DNA of 64,000 bases, taken from Pyrenochaeta sp. MPI-SDFR-AT-0127 (taxonomy: Eukaryota > Ascomycota > Dothideomycetes > Pleosporales > Cucurbitariaceae). A model generated the notes under the pieces. It made no database searches and was not told where the DNA came from. It worked only from the letters and a program-made list of their open reading frames with translations. Below are positions 45,692 to 55,913 of this stretch, in pieces; position 1 is the first letter of the stretch, and every line of letters starts with the position of its first letter. The position numbers and the translations under genes were made by a program. The stretch covers positions 85,083 to 149,082 of the forward strand of contig JAGTJM010000074.1 of assembly GCA_020747015.1 (NCBI GenBank). Reading direction: 5' to 3'.

Positions 45692-47357
45692 ACACTTTGA
45701 TGCGCCTTTTTCCATGTCACATGGAATTCTTTGACGGGTTCAACACTGAATTCCTCTCCCACACTATCACCCGGACCAAGCATCACACGAGCCTGGACTT
45801 GACGCACACTGGCAGACATTTGTCGTCCAAATCACGGCCACCTTCAAACATGCTTTAGCACATATTCACCGACTCCGCGGCGGCCTTGTTATAGTTACTG
45901 TATCTTAGTCCTTTCCCAACATGAGCAAGGCCCCGCACTTGACGACACCCAGAGCAAACGATGCACGGACTCACATTTCTCGCCGCATCCCAGCTCCACA
46001 ACGCAAGGGGGCAAGGATCAAGCGAAGTGGTGTATTACAACACGCATAACAATGGCAATATCGCAGGTTTTAAGCATGTCGGTCGCAGTGAAACGCTTAG
46101 CGTATTACTACATTTGGAATGCTTCTCCTCAACATCCACCCCTGTAGGATCCAAGCCGACTTAGCGTCACTTGTCTTTTGCGATCGACCTTGCGGTGTCT
46201 TGCAGACGTTTATTTGCTTTATTTCCCAATCTTGTTTCCTTTGTCATCACACAGCATATTTAATCCTGCACCAAGCGGCTCATGTCATGACCTGTATGAG
46301 CTGCATGAACGACTATTTCATTTTTGCCGTCTATTTGTGCTGTCTCCTTGGGATGTTATTCATGGCGTATGTTTTAGGTCTCTTTTCACGATGGTTCCCT
46401 TAACGTGTCACTGGGAAGCGAAAACGGTGTTAGGATCTTGGCGAAATATCACGACTCAGGGGCGCGTGTGCATTGCGCATGGTGCATATGGATAAAATGG
46501 GTATCGGACAATGGTCATAACCTCTTTCTTTATGCTGGCATTGCTTGGCCTGCCTTGATGATCATCTGTCACGGTTGCGTTGAGTAGCGACAGTACATGT
46601 TGGTTGTATGCGTAATGGGTCATGGCCATGGATTTCTCTCATGTCTTCACATGGACTGGGATCATGGAAGATTTGTGGGATCAAAGGGTGGAGCATGGAT
46701 GTAATCCCAAGAGCTTCAATATGGGTATCAGCACCGGGGTGTGCGAGAAGAAGGGGGGAGATGTGGCACGGGTTTTTTTGGACGGGACGGGAGATTGATG
46801 ACGGTTGGGAAGGCTAATGATGGCGGCCCCTTGTCGACTGTAACATTATATAGTCCCCCAAAAGGTTGTGATAGTGGAGGGAATGCAGGTGGCCCTTCTC
46901 TTTTTATCGGTGCTCGTCCGGCGCAGGTTGCGATTCAGTGAAGTTCCGCGAGTCATGGGTGCATTGCGTGAGTCGAGCTTTGCCGTGAACCTGGACCTCG
47001 CGTGCCTCACAAAGCGATCGGGGACAGCACGCAAGGCTGATCCCCGGCATTATCACACACACGCCATCAGGATAGCTCGGCAAAAGAGGCAGCATGGAGA
47101 CGAGTGAGGTCCCCGTAAGCTCCCACGGCTGACTAGCGCACGATTCGTTCCGTCTTCCCCGCGGGTCTGGCGTCGCTCACGGCCCCCACTGCCAAAACTT
47201 TACTTTGACGGAACTGCAAGTGCCGCCTGCCACCATTGTCACGTCATCGCTAAACACGGCTACAAACAACGCCTACCACCATCCATCGGCCTGTACTCTT
47301 CGCAGCCCGTTTGCGCATTACTCTTGGTGCTTCCTCGAGGCGGCGGATTATCTGGAG
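45692..47357. other. Intergenic region
   Basis: This holds the 3' region of the NDT80-type gene and the promoter of the SRP receptor beta gene. The frames seen are short and overlap on both strands without protein-like composition. Confidence 0.5.
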
Positions 47358-48346
47358 ATGGCGTGGTACGATCAAGACAGCTGGCTCACGGCTGCTTTCT
47401 CGCCGAACCCGACTACCATCTTGATCACCGTTCTCGTCGCAATAGCACTGCCGATACTGTTCCATACTTTTCTGTACAGGAAAGCTGCTGCGTCAACGAA
47501 TGTGCCTACCTTCTTGCTGGTTGGGCCCAGTGGAGGCGGAAAGACGGCGTTTACGACACTGGTACGTTGCTCCCCGTCCTTTGCAAGACACTTTGTGTCT
47601 GCTTTGCCATATAAAATAGCCAGAATGGTGCTACCAGTTGAGCAACGCTCATGCGTCTACAGACAGAACGCAATACCACCGCCCAAACCCACACCTCCAC
47701 CACCCCCCTAACCGTTTCCGCTCTCCTTCCCGAAACCCACATTCCTGCATCCTCACACTACCGCTCCCCAGGCGATCCAGCATTCGAGCGTTCACGGCGC
47801 TTCCTTTTGCTTGACACACCCGGGCACGGCAAGCTGCGGCACTTTGCGACCGCGCAGCTCGCTGATCCCAAGAACATTCGAGCCATAGTATTTGTGGTCG
47901 ACGCAGCGGCCATTGCAGAAGAAGCAGGGTTGAATGAGGCAGCAGAGTATCTACACGATGTCCTTTTGGCGCTACAGAAACGTTATACGAGCGCAAAGAG
48001 CAGTAAGGGGCCAAAGGAAATACCTGTCCTTATCGCTGCCAACAAAATGGACCTGTTCACTGCGCTACCTGCAAACCTCGTCAAGATTCAGCTCGAGAAG
48101 GCCATCACAGCGGTCCGAGCGAACAAAGCAAAGGCTCTCAGGGATGCCGGAGCAGCTCTGAGTGGCGGCGAGGACGATGTGGACGAAGAGAAGGAGTGGC
48201 TTGGAGAGGGCGGTGAAGGCGCCTTTGAGTTTAGTCATTTGCAGGAAATTGGCACAAACGTGAATGTTGTGGGTGGCAATGTAGTTAGTGGGAGGGAGGG
48301 CGGTGATGTTGGAGCTTGGTGGGCATGGATTGCTGAGCAATTGTGA
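47358..48346 (+). CDS. SRP102: Signal recognition particle receptor subunit beta
   Basis: Two exons, 47358..47561 and 47663..48346, encode 295 residues; the 101-bp intron interrupts the gene right after the P-loop helix. The ATG at 47358 is preferred because MAWYDQDSWL followed by a transmembrane segment (residues about 19-40, TILITVLVAIALPILF) is the standard start of fungal orthologues. GTPase motifs are present: P-loop GPSGGGKT (56-63), DTPGHGKLRH (G3) and NKMD in IAANKMDLF (G4). A late acidic and Gly-rich insertion (GEDDVDEEKEWLGEG) precedes the last helix, which ends in WWAWIAEQL. SR-beta anchors the SRP receptor alpha subunit to the ER membrane and couples GTP binding to co-translational targeting. 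The acceptor at 47662 was chosen by frame; a nearby alternative AG would shift it. Confidence 0.93.
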
Positions 48347-50870
48347 GGAGAGGGACACGAAGCAGAGTTTGATGTGCATCACCGGAGGTATCTATGTCTA
48401 GCTGGCTGATACCCTTCTGTTTAATTATAATTATACGCTGTAATATTCTTCAAGAACTGAATTAGTCAAACAGATATTGACGTGAACTGATCCACGTGGT
48501 TGCCCTTTCTTTGGCAGGCTGTTGCTTAATCGTGGTAGATTAATTGGCATCGAGAAGCAAGGAAAATATATAAAGTCTTATGAGCTCTACTGTGAAGCCA
48601 AGAAACTCCTTGCCGATCCAGAGTTCGATATGTTTTGCAACATTATTGTCGTTCATTTCGATCGTGAGGATAAGCTCTTAGATCTTCAAGACACCATAAA
48701 ACTAAGAGTCAAGGTTTCGAGAATCAAACAGATTACCACTGTCTTTGATTGAGGGTAGCATGACGCCCCGCGTGTATCTAGGCATGCACTGACTTCTCGC
48801 AGCAATTGTCATTGAGGATACATTGTCTCCACTGATACACAATCTTTACAATATACGCTAGCTGTCGATAGAAAGGCAGATTGTATCTATTGTCTATGTT
48901 CATATGCCAATCCCCTCACTCACACCAAGGTCCCTCGTCTAATTCTGAAACCGAATGTAAAAGACTAACGCTGTTGCCAAAAAGAGACAAGGTAGCCACA
49001 AGTCTCTGACGAAGACTTTATCAGATTTTCCGTTGACGGGCGTGATATGTTACTGAAAGTTTACGCCCGAAATTCATCAGGACAAAGAACGTAAGAAGTT
49101 CTTTGAAGCGATCTGAAGATCACAATATCTAATTCCTCTTCATCAATAAAACTTCGCCTGCATACTTCTGAATCCTTGTTCCGCCCATAGCCTGAACAAA
49201 CCTAGAGCGTATTTCGGATTCAGATGTCTTCTGATCGCTTGTGCTTCCTTCATCTTACGTATTTGCTTCTCTTCCCCTCACGTCGCACTTTTAATCCTTG
49301 TCTACTTCGCTTGCTGTTTTAGTCTTCCTTCGCATTTCAGAAGAGAATGTTCCTTGTCCCTTCATTTCTCATGTAATCCTTCGGTTTCAGAGTCTGTAGT
49401 GGGTTTCTCGTGTTGTTGCTTTTTGCGTTTGAGCTTGCTAGTTTCAGTTTCTGCATCAGGGTTCGGCTTCTTTCATTCGATCTTGTTTCCGCAACCTCAC
49501 AAAGCGTATCTCAATAGTCTTCCCCCGAGGTCTTCTTCATATTGAACTACACTTGTCTAACGCAGTGCTCGATCAGCTAGCCGGCATCCACCCTGTAGTC
49601 TTAGCCTTATGATCGTGGCATCCCTTGTTTGATCCGACAAGCTGGTTCCCGAAGACAACAGACAAGTGACCACGGTGAAAAGTCCGTACCCAAAACGGCC
49701 CCCGAGCCCACACCACCATAATGCAAGCCTCTCGCCCGATCCACCGTGGCGGATTCCCGACAGACGACTATGGCTGAGACACTAGTAAGCTGACAATGTC
49801 TTTTCCATACACACCATTACGTCTGTAGTCCGGCTGACTTGATTCTTACTGATCTGCGAACAAAGCTAAGACTCGGGACACTGAGAACGGCGAACCACAA
49901 GCTGAATACGGACACGGTCCGCATCCTCCGCTTCCTTCCCGTACGGCTCTTACTCTGGGCAGAGGCCGGGCAAGTGGATCGGTCAGAGGGTAGGCAGCCA
50001 CCAGAATCCGTAGTGGTGTCTTACTCTGACGTCTTCTGGATCCAACAAGCTGGGACGGGCGGTCAAAGTTAGCGATTCTAAAAGCGCGGCAGTCAGAATA
50101 TGGTGGATGTGACTGCCGGTGCTAGAATGCACAAGAATGCGCGCGTATGTCGATCATACATGCTTTGTACTCCTAAAGTTCTAAAAGGCACGTTCTTGTG
50201 CTCTTTTCGTCTAGCACGCGACGGCAAGAGGCACCAGGCGAGTCGTTCATCTAAGGATAATTGCACGGTCCCTGCAACATATCGCTGCGGTGCTGTGTGA
50301 TAAGCTTGCATACATCCGGATCGACCGCCTCGCCTCGCCTCGTCTCGTTGTATACATGGCCTCGCATCTCGGTGTAGTAGACGCGAGCCCCTCGCTTCTG
50401 CTCATTACTTGTCTCATATCAAATAGATTGAATACGAACCAAGTCCCTCAAGCTGACGGGCACCGAGTACCGCACTCCCTAGCCGGCAGTTCAGCCCCAC
50501 TACCGGTTGCGTAACGTGTTCTCTCCATAGTGATTAACCCCTGGCGCAAATCTTGCGCTGTGACCGGGGTGCATGTAGGTACATTGGCGCCATGGTGTTG
50601 TGACGCCACAACTATTTATGGTTAGCTTCACAGGGCTGAGCTAGCGGTGGCTGGTGAGGCGTGTGCCAGCGGCTTAGAGGTGGCGGCGGGTAGGAACGGG
50701 TCAACCGCTTGACGTTTTCTTTTGCGACAACTGCACGGGTATCACGACATCGCGCTTTGGTTTTGCCGTGCAGGTACTCACTTTCCTTCTCGCTTCTGCC
50801 TGGACTTTTCCACATAGACAGCCCTATAGATACCTCATAGACCATCTCGTCAAAGAGTACAACCGCAACA
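48347..50870. other. Intergenic region
   Basis: The region contains one protein-like fragment (48525-48752). The remainder, including a pyrimidine-rich segment at 49250-49500, shows no gene that I can support. The last few hundred bases are the promoter of the cystathionine beta-synthase gene. Confidence 0.45.
48525..48752 (+). pseudogene. Protein-like fragment of unknown family
   Basis: About 75 open codons have realistic composition (YIKSYELYCEAKKLLADPEF, then VVHFDREDKLLDLQDTIKLR) and end in TGA. There is no ATG at the beginning; a TTTGGCAG acceptor-like site lies at about 48511-48518, so it may be a terminal exon. No upstream exon was found between it and the SRP receptor gene. It is likely a gene remnant or a terminal exon of a gene I cannot trace. 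Confidence 0.3.
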
Positions 50871-52522
50871 ATGTCCACCAAAACGCGCCCCGCCATCCCA
50901 CCAGTGGTCATGGACGACATAACGCAAAACATCGGGAACACGCCCCTCGTGCGCCTGAACAAGATCCCGCAGTCTCTCGGCATTCGTGCAACCGTCTACG
51001 CAAAGATCGAGGCCTTCAACGCCGGCGGCTCCGTCAAGGACCGCATTGCTCTGCGCATGATCGAGGCGGCTGAAAAGAGCGGGCGCATAAAACCTGGTGA
51101 CACGCTCATTGAACCTACGTCTGGCAACACAGGCATTGGGCTTGCGCTTGTGGCTGCGGTAAAGGGCTACAAGACAATCATCACGCTGCCAGAGAAGATG
51201 AGCCCTGAGAAGGTGGCCGTGTTGAAGGCCCTCGGCGCTGAGATCATAAGGACGCCCACGAGTGCAGCATGGGACAGCCCGGAAAGCCACATTGGTGTTG
51301 CGAGACGCTTGGTGAAAGAACTGCCCAATGCCCATATTCTCGACCAGTATTCCAACCCAGACAACCCGCTTGCACACGAATTCGGCACCGCAGAGGAGGT
51401 TTGGACGCAGACCGACGGTAAAGTCACAGTTCTCGTTGCAGGTGCTGGAACCGGCGGTACCATCACAGGTCTCGCGAGGGGCCTGAAGAAACACAACAAG
51501 GACATCAAGATTGTTGCTGCAGATCCACAGGGCAGTATCCTTGCGCTCCCAGCCTCACTGAACGAGGAGCATGTCAATGAGGGATACAAGGTTGAGGGAA
51601 TTGGATATGACTTCATTCCAGAGGTCTTGGAGCAGAAGATCGTAGACAAGTGGTACAAGACAGACGATCGAACATCGTTCCAGTATGCGCGTAGATTGAT
51701 CTCTGAGGAGGGAATCCTGTGTGGTGGATCCTCTGGTAGCGCTATGGCGGCCGCGGTCGAGGCGATAAAGGACCTGGATTTGAGTGAGAAGGACGTTGTC
51801 GTTGTGATACTACCGGACAGTATTCGAAGCTATCTCAGCAAGGTCTGTTCCACCCTTTTCTCCTCCCCACGGACTGAACTAACGTCAGAAAGTTTGTCGA
51901 TGATGACTGGCTCGCAGCCAACGACCTGCTCCCTCCCACACCCCCAATCACACCCAACACCAATGGTGCTCAAATTTCACGGCGGCTTTCTACGAACAAG
52001 AAAGTGGATGCCTTCCATGGCGCAACAATTGCCTCCCTACGCCTGAAGCCTGTTACTACGATTCCTACCAGCTCGCCGTGCAGTGAAGCCATCGAGACCA
52101 TGCGCGAGAAGGGCTTCGACCAGCTTCCCGTGAGCACATACTCCACCGCCGGCAAAGCCCGTCTTGTCGGTTTGGTCACGCTTGGCAATCTCCTCTCATA
52201 CATCGGCTCCGGCCGCGCATCTCCCAAATCGCCTGTCGAAGAGGTCATGTTCGACTTCCGTAAACTCAACGAGGTCGTCAAGGATTTGGGCAGGCTGCAG
52301 CTCGATGGAACGGGCGAGGGCACCAAGAAGGGTTCAAGAAGGGAGTTTGTGGAGATTACAAAGGAAACCAGTTTGACCGACTTGAACAAGTTCTTTGAGT
52401 GGAACAGCGCGGCTGTTGTCACTGAGAGGGTCGATGGAGAACCGAGGGCAGTAGGTGTGGTTACCAAGGTCGATTTGCTTACTTGGATGGTGAGAAACGG
52501 TGCGTTGAATGAGAGCTCGTAG
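50871..52522 (+). CDS. CYS4: Cystathionine beta-synthase
   Basis: Two exons, 50871..51842 and 51893..52522, encode 533 residues. The 50-bp intron uses the second of two close acceptors (CAGAAAG, after AAAG), which gives YLSKFVDDDW and keeps the frame. The PLP fold is complete: GGSVKDRIA contains the Schiff-base lysine (K56), PTSGNTGIGLA binds the substrate carboxylate, GAGTGGTITG (191-200) binds the PLP phosphate, and GGSSGSAM lies near 285-292. The heme-binding N-terminal extension of animal enzymes is absent, as in yeast. The C-terminal third is a CBS (Bateman) region with VDAFHGATIASLRLKP, GLVTLGNLLSYI and GVVTKVDLLTWMV. The enzyme condenses serine and homocysteine to cystathionine in cytosolic transsulfuration, and the C-terminal region is the regulatory part. 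Start context AACAATGTCC is good. Confidence 0.97.
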
Positions 52523-53122
52523 ACGGGATGAGTGGTAGCGGAAGGTCCCATGGATTAGAGCGGTCCTCATGGGCTGAAAAGAGGCTCAAGATCGGTTGAC
52601 TGAACGAATTGCATGTGACAACGGTAGGGCGATGGGAGTTACGGTTTACGGTGCATGAACATCGATTTGAGGAGGGGTTGTTTTTTCAAAGAGCATTCAT
52701 CTGACTACATCAGCTACACTAAAGTAGAACCTTCAGGACTTCAACGTCTACATTGAAATGGCATGACATACTCTATTCATAAACCTGTTAAGGTGACCCT
52801 ATGCTGGCATGAAAGATCATTAGCACCTTGCACATATTGCCACCACCCAAGCCCTTTGTTCACCTCCCTAGATACTAGATAGCATTTCAGATAGTGAGCT
52901 TAGTAGGTTGGCTTCGCGATGGAAACACTCGAAAGAAGTTCGAAGTGAGCACTCTGTAGAATTTTTTTTTTTTTGCAACAGCTATCTGTCCTCCGAGTAC
53001 CTATAATTACCCGATAATGAGATCACAGGAAAGCAAAGCCAACGAGGCTTTGGGATAATTGAGATTAATAATGTGAGCCAGGATGTCTCAGTCACTGAAC
53101 GGAACCGCTTGACAGTAATGAA
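52523..53122. other. Convergent intergenic region
   Basis: Six hundred bases between the 3' ends of the cystathionine beta-synthase gene and the HeLo-like gene. It contains a T-run at about 52960-52974 and no gene. It should hold both polyadenylation regions. Confidence 0.6.
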
Positions 53123-54992
53123 TCAAATCCAACCAGCCTCTTGGATCATTTCCAATGGCTTATCTACAGAACCTTTTCGAGATGATGGGCTCGGACCTCG
53201 CGACGGCTTGTCGAAACGCTTGTCACGCCTTAAAATTTGTTTCATGGAGAATAGCATCTCTTTCCGCATCGTTCGCTTCTTATTTTCCTCTGCATCCCGC
53301 GCGTCTCTTGCTTCTCGCGCCTCCCTTTCCCGCCTCTTCTTATCAAACGCCCACTTGCTTCGAACGAGATCGGCTAAGGCTAGGTCGAGAGAGGACACAT
53401 CATGCTCGCTGACTTCACAGGATCCACAGCCGGTTTCGTTTGCGAACGCACGGCTTTCAGTCGCAAGCACTTGTCTATCCTTGTCTTTGTCGCAGTGGTT
53501 TCCAACAATCATCATCGGAAGACTGTCGGTTTCTTTCCATTCGTAAACCCGGCGTGGGCATTCACACACATAATCAAACGAGCTTCGTGACGTGATGCTA
53601 TAGATGAACATGTATAGATCTCCGCCTTTCAGATGTGCATCATTGAGTCCGACTGCGTAGGAGCCTGGGATGTCGCTTATGACTTCAATGGTAACATGGA
53701 CCAAGATGCCGTCGATTATACATGTTCTCCAGTAGGAATTTATTAAGTCGGTTGTGTCGCCTGAATGCTCATGTGTGTTTGCAAACTGGCGAGTGTTAGC
53801 AACTGTATTCATGTCTGATAGTCATTGGAGGCACAAACCGTTGCGATGAGACTATTCATCTCAGCTTCTACGGCTCCCTTGACGATAACTTTGAATTCAG
53901 TTGAGGGCTGAAGCTCGGCTTTGAGCGAGCCTGATGGTGTTTTAACAAGACGTGTTATTGGCTTTGCTGTGGGAGCTAGGTCCTGGGTTGTATCGAGTTC
54001 TAGTGCCGAATCGATTCTAGTAGGGGCCACATTGTCTTCTACTGTATCTTCTGGTTCGTGGAATGTATAGTGATGCGTATTGGTAATATCGTCCATGAGC
54101 ACAGGAAGTGCAACCACGGAGACAAGGGAGATATCTGACAGACTGATATCTGAAAGAGCAGACCACGCATGGGACAGGGCCATTGAACTGCGGAAAGAGA
54201 AATCTGCTGTTTCTCTTTGAACCTTGCGGTATACCCGAGAAGCGCCAAGAGCACTCTCAAATTGAAAACAAGGCATGCCCTCTGCTGGTATCGATGAGAT
54301 CCTCCTATTTGATTCACGCAGCATAGCATGAGCACCATCCTTCGTGTACGCTGTGGTCGACGTGCGGCTGGCCTGCTGACGCATGTGTATGGAGTTGCTA
54401 GTGTCAAAGCAGTCCTCAAGAAAAGCTATTCGTCTCGACAACTCGGCATTGCTCTTCAAAAGATGATTTGTGTTTGACAACAACTCTTGACGGTGAAGTT
54501 GCGCTTCCTTGTCGGATTCACTGAGTATCTCGAGTTAGTCATGAACGAGGCGCTGTCAAATGGGACCTACCATTGGAGTATGTTGAGCATCAAAATGATG
54601 GAATTCTTGAAGTTCTGGAGTCTCGATATGAGCGATGTGAACTCCTTGTCGTTCCATACCCATTGTAAGCGCTTTGGTAAAGCAAAATCAGGGTTGTCGA
54701 GCCGGGTAACGAGCGATTCCAGCTCTGAAAAGAGTAATACTCCATCCGTAAGCGCGGTAATCAATTGATCGATCTGGATTAGTTGCCTGCGTCTTCGTGG
54801 TGCTGCATTCAAGTCATCAAGGAATGCCTGCAAGGCTACTAGGATTATCTTCGCGTTGTTGACTTCGGAGAGGACCGCGCCAACGGATTTGGTAGTCTGT
54901 CTCAAAGCTAAGACGACAGGCCCCAGGGTTTCGGCAACCTTTCCCGCCGCCGCCAATATCCCGACGATGGCGGCAGCGACCTCTAACACCAT
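53123..54992 (-). CDS. HeLo-like STAND N-terminal domain fused to a degenerate Ras-like GTPase domain
   Basis: Three exons, complement(53123..53785, 53839..54520, 54571..54992), 588 residues; introns of 50 and 53 bp carry CTAAC branch sites and the phases agree. Residues 1-140 resemble the fungal STAND N-terminal (PigL_N/HeLo-like) domain: MVLEVAAAIVGILAAAGKVA at the start and VLLFSELESLVTRLDNP later. A coiled coil follows (about 147-182). From about residue 348 the sequence aligns with Ras: FKVIVKG at the first strand, DLYMFIYSITSRSSF in the middle, MMIVGNHCDKDKDRQV after it. The nucleotide-binding signatures are altered. The P-loop position reads GAVEAEMNS with no GK[ST], DTAGQ reads DIPGS, NKxD reads NHCD and SAK reads SEH. 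The C-terminus is strongly basic (KKRREREAREARDARDAEEN) and has no CaaX box. It is probably a pseudo-GTPase used as a binding or sensing module. Confidence 0.88.
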
Positions 54993-55184
54993 GATCGACT
55001 TGGAACAATGAAGGACGAGGGTAGAGCAAAGATGAATCTAACAAGAGTGTGGTTATTCAGCTATCTCTATCTAGGGGAAGCCAAGCTTGTGCCACATATC
55101 ACAAGGCTGAACGCGTGGATGGGGGCCAAAGTTTTGGTTGGTCCCAACAACGCTAAAAGCAAACACAACAGTCATTGGAGATAA

Positions 55185-55913
55185 TCAGACTCTTCTAGCA
55201 AAGAAATACTTAACAACGCGTGCATATCTTCGGACGAACCCAAGACGCTTTACTTGGCTGTCCTCAGACCATTCCCAATCCCTATCACTCCACTCATGAG
55301 GAATAACGACCGGCTCGTCCCACTCCCACCGCGCCTCCTCCTTCTCCTCTTCACTCTTTTCAACAACTTTTACCGCGATGTGGGGAATGGCCTCCTCAAA
55401 CCTCTCAATGGCGATCTCAAGGGCACTTATTAGCGGAGGTAGTTCCTTCTCCAAAAAGTCCCAATATGTGCCTGCACTGAAGGTTCTGTTTACTGGGCCA
55501 TTATCCTCGGAATCGAAATCTTCCTCTGGCCCATGGTAGTACTGTCCAGTGTTGAAGTTATGCGCAATCACGTTGCGCTGGATGCGCATATCGGATCTAT
55601 ATCCCATTTTCCATTCATCAAGTTCCTGAGGGACGACTAAGTTTTGGTAATATATTCTCCAAATTGGTGACAATTTCTTTCCCATTGACTCGTACAAAGA
55701 CTGGTACGGATATACAGTCAGATCGAAACTGTCTCTGAGCTCGTGATCGGTGTCTTTGGAGGCGGATCTAAATGTTGAGCGGGTAAAGCTTGCTTTATTG
55801 CGAGAGATTCGAAGGGTGATGGAGCGTGTGTTCTTCAGTTGGTTGAGAACATGAGCGGCAAGGTATAGGCCCAGGGCATTGGCCCGTACGTGATGTATCG
55901 ATGTGGACAGGGG
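55185..55913 (-). CDS. Unrecognised protein with an RNxxxH (HEPN-like) motif; 5' end unresolved
   Basis: An open frame of about 242 codons ends at 55185. No ATG lies in frame near its start, so one or more upstream exons are expected; a possible acceptor is ACACAAG at about 55914. The N-terminal part has a helix (ANALGLYLAAHVLNQLKN) followed by ITLRISRNKASFTRSTFR. The middle contains WRIYYQNLVVPQELDEW and then MRIQRNVIAHNF, which fits the R-[ND]-x-x-x-H signature of HEPN ribonuclease-fold proteins. A long helix comes next (DFLEKELPPLISALEIAIER), and then an acidic, Trp-rich tail (WDEPVVIPHEWSDRDWEW) and a basic end. The order of helices around RNxxxH is compatible with a HEPN fold. The gene is on the same strand as, and 192 bp upstream of, the HeLo-like gene. 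The HEPN assignment is tentative. Confidence 0.6.
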   Translation of the reverse strand, partial: PLSTSIHHVRANALGLYLAAHVLNQLKNTRSITLRISRNKASFTRSTFRSASKDTDHELRDSFDLTVYPYQSLYESMGKKLSPIWRIYYQNLVVPQELDEWKMGYRSDMRIQRNVIAHNFNTGQYYHGPEEDFDSEDNGPVNRTFSAGTYWDFLEKELPPLISALEIAIERFEEAIPHIAVKVVEKSEEEKEEARWEWDEPVVIPHEWSDRDWEWSEDSQVKRLGFVRRYARVVKYFFARRV

